This document shows positions 1-6,890 of a stretch of DNA of 12,044 bases, in pieces (the stretch's first letter is position 1; each line of letters opens with the position of its first letter). The DNA is from an uncultured Blautia sp. Its GTDB lineage: Bacteria; Bacillota; Clostridia; Lachnospirales; Lachnospiraceae. The notes under the pieces were generated by a model. The model was not told where the DNA came from and did no database searches. It saw only the letters and a list, made by a program, of their open reading frames with translations. The translations under genes were made by a program, and so were the position numbers. The stretch covers positions 1 through 12,044 of the forward strand of contig USPF01000059.1 of NCBI GenBank assembly GCA_900556555.1, given 5' to 3'.

Positions 1-142
1 TCATAATAGTTGCAAGTGTAGTTCCAATATCATCCGGTTCTACATATCCAAGACTTGCAGTTAGGCTTCCCTGTGGATCCGCATCAATCAACAATACCTT
101 CTTTCCCTGTCTCGCCAATCCAACTCCAAGATTTAAAGTCGG
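1..142 (-). pseudogene. ParA/Soj-type partition ATPase, fragment lacking Walker A
   Basis: The minus strand encodes TLNLGVGLARQGKKVLLID followed by ADPQGSLTASLGYVEPDD, the classic segment after the P-loop in ParA/Soj/MinD-like ATPases, including the DADPQGS motif. In the family this is preceded by a deviant Walker A (KGGVGKTTT). Here homology stops at the Thr near position 140. The upstream in-frame codons (about 143-187) read as a Lys- and aromatic-rich stretch unlike ParA, reached after an in-frame stop. The N-terminal ~20 residues with the ATP-binding lysine are therefore gone, and the piece is a remnant that could not bind nucleotide normally. Its C-terminal part runs off the window at position 1. 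ParA proteins segregate plasmids or integrative elements, so this is probably debris of such an element. Family call is firm; exact subtype is not. Confidence 0.75.
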
Positions 143-187
143 AAAATACAGCCTCTGATATGCAATTTTTTTGGCTTTAGAGAAAAA

Positions 188-484
188 TTATGTATTATCG
201 TTCAAATTGTAGCACAGGTACAACATATCTATAATTTTTTGTTTATCCGTCCCTCTAATGCCTAATGATTTTAAATCCACTGTTTCATCAACTATTTCAG
301 ATAAGAACTTTTTCATATCCTCTGCTATTTCCGAACTGAGAACTTGCCTTGTATTGGCTGTGATTAACTGTGCTAATCGGAACACATCGTTTTTATGTTT
401 CTTTATATTTTTGCTGTCAACCTGCTCTCCATTTAGCTTGCGTTCTTTTAAATCCAGCCACGCTTTCGCCTTAAATGGTATCAG
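188..484 (-). pseudogene. AbiEii-type nucleotidyltransferase toxin, C-terminal fragment
   Basis: An open minus-strand frame reads LIPFKAKAWLDLKERK, then DSKNIKKHKNDVFRLAQLI, and ends at a TAA at 188. The pattern 'PFKAKAWLDL...KHKNDVFRL' is what I know from the C-terminal helical region of AbiEii/type IV toxin nucleotidyltransferases, which act with an AbiEi antitoxin in phage abortive infection. Only about 98 of roughly 290 residues remain. The nucleotidyltransferase core with its GS...D.D motif is missing, and no AbiEi partner is present, so it cannot act as a toxin. The frame upstream of 484 is non-homologous and runs directly into IS66 sequence, so the break lies at about 482-485. No start codon or ribosome site of its own is evident; a GTG at 385 is internal. 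Confidence 0.62.
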
Positions 485-727
485 GCAATCAGACCTGTAA
501 CAGTAGGCCGGAAAAACTAGCTGTTCTGCGATACAACTGATGGTGCAGATGCAAGCATGATGGTATTCTCATTATTAGAAACAGCAAGGGCTAATGGAAT
601 TAATCCATACAAATATCTTGAATTCTTATTGGAGTCAAGACCGGATGAAAAGATGACAGATGAACAATTGGAAAGTCTTTCGCCATGAAACGAAAATGTA
701 AAGCAAATTTGCAAGATCAACTCATAG
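485..727 (+). pseudogene. IS66-family transposase (TnpC), decayed C-terminal remnant
   Basis: The plus frame reads AIRPVTVGRKN, stop, LFCDTTDGADAS, then LLETARANGINPYKYLEFLL and LESLSP, stop, NENVK. This matches the conserved tail of IS66 transposases (GRKNWLFSDT...ETAKANGLNPYKYL...LPWN). Both in-frame stops, TAG at 518-520 and TGA at 686-688, sit exactly where the family has tryptophan, so each is a G-to-A change of TGG. If both are read through, the frame ends at TAG 725-727. The catalytic DDE domain, the accessory orfs and the left end are missing; the left boundary abuts the AbiEii fragment. The reverse-strand open frame covering 517-720 is an artefact of this gene. Inactive. Confidence 0.78.
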
Positions 728-797
728 TAAAACAGTCGGGTTAATGCAAAAATGTCATAGCAAAAATTCGCGTTATGGCAAATAACTCATAGTAAAA
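719..797. repeat. 14-bp direct repeat pair behind the IS66 remnant
   Basis: AACTCATAGTAAAA occurs at 719-732 and again at 784-797, start-to-start distance 65 bp. The stretch between is AT-rich and contains two related ATGTCATAGCAAAAA / GTTATGGCAAATA-like segments. The position suggests the non-coding end of the IS66 copy or a duplicated end; I cannot tell which. Confidence 0.5.
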
Positions 798-804
798 ATA
801 CGAT

Positions 805-846
805 AAAAATGCAATCTGTAAAAATCGCAGATTGCATTTTTGTTTA
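805..846 (+). terminator. Strong intrinsic terminator, possibly bidirectional
   Basis: A perfect 14-bp stem (AAAAATGCAATCTG at 805-818 against CAGATTGCATTTTT at 828-841) encloses a 9-nt loop. A U-rich tail (TTTTTGTTT) follows on the plus strand and a run of T follows on the minus strand. It would stop read-through from the IS66 remnant, and as a back-up it would stop transcripts leaving the sugar operon. Confidence 0.72.
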
Positions 847-928
847 ATATACTATTTTATTTAGCGCTTACATATGATCTCCATAAAAACACTTTCATTT
901 GTGTACAGAACAAAGTTTCCTATAACAT

Positions 929-983
929 AAAAATCCCCGGCAGACTGTTTCTGATATGCTCATACTCAAGTCCGTCAGGGATT
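929..983 (-). terminator. Rho-independent terminator of the sugar operon
   Basis: Read on the minus strand, AATCCCTGACGGACT (983 to 969) pairs with AGTCTGCCGGGGATT (946 to 932). That is 15 positions with one A-C mismatch and two G-U pairs, around a 22-nt loop, followed by a T-tract at 933-929. It lies 64 nt beyond the GH2 stop codon. The loop is longer than usual, which lowers confidence slightly. Confidence 0.6.
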
Positions 984-1046
984 GATTCATTTCTGACAAA
1001 ATTTGTGCTTATTTACTTTCCATCCATTATCATTATAATAGAAATT

Positions 1047-3311
1047 TTATTTCCTGATCTGATTCAGCCTGTCATTTATTGCAAGCAATTGTTCTTTACT
1101 CACTTCGTTTATTTTCTCTGCTTCTCCGGCCTTGCTTGTCATCTGACTGGTAATCCCCATCATATTGATCATTCGGAGTACCGTGAATCCACTCAGCATC
1201 TTCATCATGCCACTGTTCATTCCACCGCCTTGTGCCTTTGCCTGTCCAAAGCTCTGAAACAATTCCTGCATGACTTTATTTCCATCCTCATTCGACATAA
1301 TATCGCCCACCGTATCATTTAACGAGAAGAAACCATCCGGTGCCGTGATATCAAACCAATTTAAAACAGCACCTTTTTCTTTCAGACGGTACGCTTCATT
1401 AAACTTCTCAACTTTTTTGATAAAGCTTTCATCCCGGCATTCGCCTGCCACTGCTAGAAGCTTTGTCTCACCCTGATTCGGTACTTCAAAGTAAAAGAAA
1501 TGATCAGAAGCTTCTTTTTTGCCAAGACTCTCCCCATTTGTAAAAAGTTCCACTGTCTTCTGGTTCGAATATACGGTGACTTTTGTCACATTCTCCACAC
1601 GGTCAACGTAACGTTTTCCACAAATATGAACGAATGGTTCGTCCGACAGCCATGCTTTATATGCATAAAAGGCATCTTTCTTATATTTGCGGTCAAATGT
1701 CACCAGCCCTTTATGATTCATGCCATTTTCACCGCCTTCGTTTCTGGCATCTGCTGCGAAATCAAACATATTCCATACGTGCGTTGCCCAGATATATGGT
1801 CTTGTATACAATTGTTTGATCAATTCCTCATGATAATGTGCCTGATATTCCTCTGTATAATCTCCCTGCTTCGGATCTGAGGTATGCCAATTCAGTGCTT
1901 CACATCCATATTCACTCATGCCGATCGGGATCTTTGGAAACTCTTTGTGGAATTCATCCATCCACGGGCCATTCATTGAAGTGTCTCCACCATACCATCC
2001 ATAATAATGATTATAAGAAACTACATCCGGGATCTGAATATACGGATTATGCATGTCACACATCGAAACTACCGCCATAGTTGTCAGCCTTGTAGGATCC
2101 ATCTCATGTGCAAGGTCATTTAATATGTGATGGTTTTCCATAAGGTCTTCGTCTGCTTCACCTGACATCGTAATTTCATTGGATAATCCCCATACGACAA
2201 TACTTGGATGGTTGTAATTCTGAACAATCAGCTCCTTCATCTGACTGATCGTATTTTCACGTCCGTTTTTCATGTGCTGGGAAATATACGGAATTTCTGC
2301 CCATAATACAAGCCCCTTTTCATCACACAGATCATAGAAATATTGTGCATGCTGATAATGTGCCAGACGGATCGTTGTAGCGCCCATTTCACAGATTAAA
2401 TCAATATCTTCTCTGTGATGTTCCGGAAGAAGCGCATTTCCATTTCCTGCCCGATCCTGATGTCTGGACACACCACGCAGTGGATAGCTATTCCCATTTA
2501 AGAAAAATCCCTTATCAGGATCAATTGTGAAGGTACGGCATCCAAATCGTGTACTGACACTGTCTATGCATACGCCGTCTTCCATTAAGCATACAGTCGC
2601 TGTATACAAATATGGATCTTTGCGTCCATTCCAAAGATGTACATCTGTTATTTCCAGATTGACCTGTTTATCCGAAATCCCTGTTTTGGTTTCTGCTGCA
2701 AGAACACCTTCAGCATCTGTAATCTGATATACCAGCTGCTGACCTGCTTTTTCCCCGCTTAAAAATACTTCCACGTCAATTTTTGCATTTTTGTCTGCTA
2801 CCTCTGGTGTCACTTTCAATCCATTTCCACCATAATAGTCCAGATCAAAATGAGACTTATTTACAGCAATGATATTTACATCCCTGTACATTCCACCATA
2901 AAAAGTAAAATCCGCTTTCTGTGGATATACCCTGTCATTTACATTATTGTCAACGGCAACCACGATCAGATTCTTTCCATCTGTAAGTGCGTCCGTCATA
3001 TTCACCCGCCAGGTTGAGTATCCACCATCGTGATGAGCAAGGTGATTTCCATTCACATAAACATCAGCAGATGCATTCACTCCCAGAAATTCCAGATAAT
3101 ACTGTTCTCCCTCCGGAAGTTCCTCTTTCTGGACTTCTTTCGCATAAAAACAAGTTCCACGGTAGTAATCGTTTCCACCATCCTGTCCGTCAATCGCATT
3201 CCAGGTATGAGGCAGATTCACCCAATACCAATTTTGTGGCACAGCAACCGGAGGCTTTATCGCTTCCTTGCTAAATGCCCACTTTTCGTTTAAGTTGAAA
3301 ATTTCTCTCAT
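1047..3311 (-). CDS. GH2 beta-galactosidase-like glycosidase
   Basis: A 754-residue retaining glycosidase that would cleave a non-reducing beta-linked sugar. Domain order is: N-terminal jelly roll (about 1-155, with LPHTWNAIDGQDGGNDYYRG near 33-52), immunoglobulin-like domain (about 160-262), TIM barrel (about 265-560), Ig-like domain (about 568-640) and a helical, Met-rich tail (660-754). The acid/base is Glu379 in VVWGLSNE and the nucleophile is Glu467 in MSEYG. No signal peptide, so cytoplasmic. An N-H-K triplet at 532-534 sits where beta-glucuronidases carry N-x-K; from memory, some beta-galactosidases of this type carry NDKG there, so galactoside remains my first choice and glucuronide is possible. 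GAGAGG lies about 6 nt before the ATG. It is the last gene of the operon, 21 bp after the AraC stop. The tail starts LNDTVGDIM and ends LLAINDRLNQI, a pattern I associate with C-terminal extensions of Firmicutes glycosidases. Confidence 0.88.
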   Translation of the reverse strand: MREIFNLNEKWAFSKEAIKPPVAVPQNWYWVNLPHTWNAIDGQDGGNDYYRGTCFYAKEVQKEELPEGEQYYLEFLGVNASADVYVNGNHLAHHDGGYSTWRVNMTDALTDGKNLIVVAVDNNVNDRVYPQKADFTFYGGMYRDVNIIAVNKSHFDLDYYGGNGLKVTPEVADKNAKIDVEVFLSGEKAGQQLVYQITDAEGVLAAETKTGISDKQVNLEITDVHLWNGRKDPYLYTATVCLMEDGVCIDSVSTRFGCRTFTIDPDKGFFLNGNSYPLRGVSRHQDRAGNGNALLPEHHREDIDLICEMGATTIRLAHYQHAQYFYDLCDEKGLVLWAEIPYISQHMKNGRENTISQMKELIVQNYNHPSIVVWGLSNEITMSGEADEDLMENHHILNDLAHEMDPTRLTTMAVVSMCDMHNPYIQIPDVVSYNHYYGWYGGDTSMNGPWMDEFHKEFPKIPIGMSEYGCEALNWHTSDPKQGDYTEEYQAHYHEELIKQLYTRPYIWATHVWNMFDFAADARNEGGENGMNHKGLVTFDRKYKKDAFYAYKAWLSDEPFVHICGKRYVDRVENVTKVTVYSNQKTVELFTNGESLGKKEASDHFFYFEVPNQGETKLLAVAGECRDESFIKKVEKFNEAYRLKEKGAVLNWFDITAPDGFFSLNDTVGDIMSNEDGNKVMQELFQSFGQAKAQGGGMNSGMMKMLSGFTVLRMINMMGITSQMTSKAGEAEKINEVSKEQLLAINDRLNQIRK

Positions 3312-3332
3312 TTATTCCTCTCTTTCTCAGAC

Positions 3333-4193
3333 TCATTCGTTCTTTTCTTCATAATTCATTTTCTTTAAAAATGTCATTGGCGACATATGATAATATTTTT
3401 TAAAAGCACGATAAAAGTTACTGTACTGTCCAAAACCACATAATGAAAAAATATCCGTTGGTTTTTCCCCACTGATCAATAATTGTCTTGCCATGATCAT
3501 CCGTTTTTCCAGAACATACTGATATATGCTCTTTCCTGTTGCATTTTCGAAACTTCTGGACAAATAAAACTTGCTGATATAAAAACGGTTACACAAAAAA
3601 TCCAGTGTCAGATTCTCTGTATAATGTAAATTGATATACCGGATTACCTGCTGGATATTCGCATTTCCTGCCATTGTATTCAGATTTAAATGTCTCTCCA
3701 GTAAGATAAGCAGATGTTCTACCAGCGAATCACACATAATGTCATGGCCAAATTCTTTCTCATGCATTTCATAGCGTAATTCCAAAAGCATATTTATGAT
3801 TTTTTTCCGCATTGCCGGTTCTTCCCGGAGCAGATATCCTTTCTTCTCTGCCGAAACAAAACACTGGTTCAGATTAGTTTTCCTGCTTGAAATGCGGTTC
3901 AGATACCATGGATTCAGCCAAAGGATCACTCTGTCTGCTTCCCTCTCTGAAATCATTTCCTGATGTTCTGTCATAGGAGGAAGCAGCACAATATCTTCTT
4001 TCTCTAATTCAATTTTTTTGCCATCGACTGTAAATGTTATGTTTCCGTCTAATGCACAGTAGATTTCAAAAAAATCATGCAGTTCCACTCCTGCATTTTG
4101 TATCGCTGTGGTACAAAAACGATGCACTTCCATGCTGGAACTGATCATGGCTTGATACCCTAAGTATTCATCATATAGTTCATTATTTTTCAT
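3333..4193 (-). CDS. AraC-family transcriptional regulator of the sugar operon
   Basis: A 286-residue two-domain regulator. Residues about 25-110 form a cupin-like sugar-sensing half (HDFFEIYCALDG ... KEDIVLLPPMTEHQ). Residues about 185-282 form the AraC/XylS DNA-binding half with two helix-turn-helices: LTLDFLCNRFYISKFYLSRSF (about 196-216, split here only for naming) and PTDIFSLCGFGQYSNFYRAF (about 245-264), then the closing SPMTFLKK. Such proteins usually activate transporter and glycosidase genes when a sugar binds the cupin. The ATG overlaps the end of the upstream GH63-like gene by 11 bp, and only a weak CAGAG precedes it. Translation is therefore probably coupled and expression low. 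Because the gene is inside the operon it should regulate itself. The likely target is the direct repeat at 8425-8453. Confidence 0.9.
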   Translation of the reverse strand: MKNNELYDEYLGYQAMISSSMEVHRFCTTAIQNAGVELHDFFEIYCALDGNITFTVDGKKIELEKEDIVLLPPMTEHQEMISEREADRVILWLNPWYLNRISSRKTNLNQCFVSAEKKGYLLREEPAMRKKIINMLLELRYEMHEKEFGHDIMCDSLVEHLLILLERHLNLNTMAGNANIQQVIRYINLHYTENLTLDFLCNRFYISKFYLSRSFENATGKSIYQYVLEKRMIMARQLLISGEKPTDIFSLCGFGQYSNFYRAFKKYYHMSPMTFLKKMNYEEKNE

Positions 4194-6888
4194 CTCTGTA
4201 TATTATTATAACGCCTTCTTTTCTGTTTAACGTAATCTCAATGACACCTTCTTCGCGTTCTATAAATTCTGCCTTTTTACCATCTATTTCAACATCATAG
4301 TGATATAACGAATTCATGACAATCAGAAGCGCGCCTGTATGTGTTCCTGTGGTACTGTATACAATTTCTGCATGATCCACATCCTCAGAAATTTCTTTCT
4401 TTTCAATCCAGGTATCATATCCGGTTGTTAAAGTTCCTCTCTTATAGTATGCATTATACCATATAGAAATTGGAGTAGAAAGTCCGCTAAACTGGTGAAA
4501 CCAGCCGCCACGTTCCGTTTCAATCTGTATCAGTTCAAATGTATTATAACTGAATTCAATCTCCTGCTTCCAGGAATTCAGTCCTCTGTGTGCAATATCA
4601 AATGCAAATTGTCCCTCTCCTATATCAAGCATTGCTTTCCATAAGAAATACTGATACGGACACCAGACACTTCCGTTCCAATAGCCGTTATCGTAATAAT
4701 AGCTGGCAGACATATCAACCGTAGAAATTCCAACCGGGGACCACAGTTCCTCTGGAGATTTCAGGTGCTTTAACAACTGTTTTTCCTGCTCTTTTGAGCA
4801 AATTCCTGCGATCAACGGCGTAACACCATCTACTCCCTTGTTATAATTTTCTCCTGCCTCAGTCCGCAAAATATGGACTCCCTCCTGCCCCTGCACAGCA
4901 TAGCCAAAATATCCGCTCTCTTCATCCCATGCATATGCCAGCAATGCGTTCTTTACACGTTCAATATCCTGCTCAAATTCCGGCAGATTCTCCTCATATC
5001 CAAATGCCATTGAAATCTGTTTCATAAATTTTGCAATACGGATAAAATGTACATTACTGCAGACCGGTGATACTACCTGTTCTATATTCTTTCGATGTAA
5101 CTCCACCTGCGGTGGATAATCGTCCATTCCACTTGCATTGTAAAAATAGTCATATACTGTCAGAAGACCATTTCCAAGTCTTGACATTGTAGATTCTTCC
5201 GTCCTGCCAGCCATATAACGATAGTAACGTAAAAACATCGGATAGTATTTCTTCAAATTTTCCCGTTCTTTTGCATCCGCCCGATTTAATATCTCGTAAT
5301 ACAAATAAAACTGTGTTGGGACAAGTGAACCATGTGCCACAAATGCGAAATCTGTATTATCTGGTTCGGATAAGTAAGTGTCCATTACATATTCTGCAAG
5401 TTTTGAGGAATAATCTAGCATTCCAAGTCCAATAAATCCGGAATCCCACGTATACAGACTGTCCCATCTTTTTCCCGGTGTATAATGCGCAATGTATTCA
5501 CCATGCCGCCTGATTGGATACACAATATTACTATATAATGCAGATTTCATCATCCGTCCTGTAAATTCAAATGGATTTCCCTCTTCATTGGCACAATTTT
5601 CTTTTTTTACAATGCTTCTGCATTGTTTCCAGAAAATTTCTAATTCAGCTTTTGAATAATTACGTTCTTTTGTACTGATGTATGCATATTCCGTTCTGAC
5701 ACTTTTTCCGGGAACAAATAACGCTTCTGCAACATTAATATGATAAAAGCCTTCATCCGAATGTTTATCCTGAAATGCACCCGAAAAACTTCTCGTCAGA
5801 TTATCATAAGTGGCATCTGAATTTGCAAGGCGTGATACTAATGCATCCTCAATACAGCCCGAATACAATTTTCTGCTTCTGACACGCTTGCTTAAAATGC
5901 TAAGATATATTGGATTTTCCTTATAGTTGTACTGATATTTTATATGATCATTCTCGCACTCAACTTTTGGGATTACATTACGAACCTCTTCTGTTATTCC
6001 GACTTCCTTTTTGTCTGATTTTTCACAAACACATAAAAAATCAAGCATTATTCCATTACTCTGTTCGCTGAAAGCTTCCATTTTAAAGATGAACTCTTTA
6101 TCTGAAATCTTTCCGATTGGAACATAGCAGATTCCACTCTCTTTTGTTGCAGCAAAATGGATTGTTCCAATATTGCTTTGAAAAATTACATCTCCCTCAT
6201 CCTGCAATGTACGATATCTTATCGCTAACACTGCGTCCTGATACGATTCCTTTAATTTTACCTGATAAGAAACTTTGTCGCCCTGATTGCCGCCAAACGC
6301 TTTCAATCCAAGATAACGCATAAAGAGTGCATAGTAGGACATTCCCAATCCATTGTCATCCGTAAATCCATCGACCAGAATCTCTCCCTTTTTCATGGCA
6401 TCCAGATTCAGGTGTTCCCATGGAACGGCTTTTCCAAACTCCAAATTTTCATAATCGACAGCATTCCACGCATCACTTTTTTCCGGTACTTTTTTCGTGT
6501 ATACTCTGCTTTTCGGATATTCCTCTGCGGCAAAATAATTGATAAGGCAATTCTGGTTTTTATCCGTATTATTATGGAAGGAAACCCGGATTCCCCAGGT
6601 TTCCTCCTCAATCTCAAAGAAATCTACGTCTGCATATAACTGATCTTTCCAAAGAAGCTCATAGCGATATCTATAATATTTTCCATTACTATCACAATCC
6701 CACGGATGATACTCAGATGGGATTGTAACGTTTGGAGCCGGTACATTGCTGTTCGCATATGTCGGATGTATCACAAAATCAAATCTTGCTCCTGGAACAG
6801 CACTCTCCTTCATAATTCTTGAAATACCCATATACTTTTTCGAATATGGTCCCCACAATGGAATTATATTTTTATTTTCATCTCTCAT
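4183..6888 (-). CDS. GH63/GH37-like (alpha/alpha)6 glycoside hydrolase
   Basis: A 901-residue clan GH-G-like enzyme, probably an inverting alpha-glycosidase acting in the cytoplasm (no signal peptide). Residues about 1-430 form a beta-rich N-terminal part. Residues about 440-825 form the helical barrel, then a short beta tail. Barrel motifs are RWDSLYTWDSGFIGLGM (474-490, Asp482 the likely general acid), ASGMDDYPPQ (585-594), GVDGVTPLIAG (685-695), GYWNGSVWCPYQYF (735-748) and NTFELIQIETERGG (782-795, with Glu785, Glu790 or Glu792 as base candidates). These are the GH63/trehalase hallmarks, as in E. coli YgjK (WDS near the acid, GYWRGPVW later), but overall identity looks distant and a separate CAZy family is possible. 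The start is 2 bp after the symporter stop, with AAAGG about 8 nt before the ATG. Activity is inferred and the substrate is unknown; its partner GH2 suggests a mixed alpha/beta glycoside. Confidence 0.8.
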   Translation of the reverse strand: MRDENKNIIPLWGPYSKKYMGISRIMKESAVPGARFDFVIHPTYANSNVPAPNVTIPSEYHPWDCDSNGKYYRYRYELLWKDQLYADVDFFEIEEETWGIRVSFHNNTDKNQNCLINYFAAEEYPKSRVYTKKVPEKSDAWNAVDYENLEFGKAVPWEHLNLDAMKKGEILVDGFTDDNGLGMSYYALFMRYLGLKAFGGNQGDKVSYQVKLKESYQDAVLAIRYRTLQDEGDVIFQSNIGTIHFAATKESGICYVPIGKISDKEFIFKMEAFSEQSNGIMLDFLCVCEKSDKKEVGITEEVRNVIPKVECENDHIKYQYNYKENPIYLSILSKRVRSRKLYSGCIEDALVSRLANSDATYDNLTRSFSGAFQDKHSDEGFYHINVAEALFVPGKSVRTEYAYISTKERNYSKAELEIFWKQCRSIVKKENCANEEGNPFEFTGRMMKSALYSNIVYPIRRHGEYIAHYTPGKRWDSLYTWDSGFIGLGMLDYSSKLAEYVMDTYLSEPDNTDFAFVAHGSLVPTQFYLYYEILNRADAKERENLKKYYPMFLRYYRYMAGRTEESTMSRLGNGLLTVYDYFYNASGMDDYPPQVELHRKNIEQVVSPVCSNVHFIRIAKFMKQISMAFGYEENLPEFEQDIERVKNALLAYAWDEESGYFGYAVQGQEGVHILRTEAGENYNKGVDGVTPLIAGICSKEQEKQLLKHLKSPEELWSPVGISTVDMSASYYYDNGYWNGSVWCPYQYFLWKAMLDIGEGQFAFDIAHRGLNSWKQEIEFSYNTFELIQIETERGGWFHQFSGLSTPISIWYNAYYKRGTLTTGYDTWIEKKEISEDVDHAEIVYSTTGTHTGALLIVMNSLYHYDVEIDGKKAEFIEREEGVIEITLNRKEGVIIIYRDEK

Positions 6889-6890
6889 AA

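Larger units (their letters stand above)
728..1046. other. Gene-free stretch between IS66 remnant and operon
   Basis: These 319 bases hold no credible gene on either strand. They contain the 14-bp repeat, the hairpin at 805-841 and the operon terminator at 929-983. The plus-strand open frame beginning at 840 runs on as the antisense of the GH2 gene, has no plausible ribosome site and no recognisable protein motif, so I do not call it. Confidence 0.7.

Noticed and set aside
188..484. A working abortive-infection toxin
   Set aside because: Only the C-terminal third is present, with no nucleotidyltransferase core and no antitoxin gene.
517..720. 67-residue minus-strand open frame
   Set aside because: Exact antisense of the IS66 remnant, which shows clear family homology on the plus strand.
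840..1322. 160-residue plus-strand open frame
   Set aside because: Mostly the antisense of the GH2 gene, no ribosome site and no protein motif; its first part covers the operon terminator.
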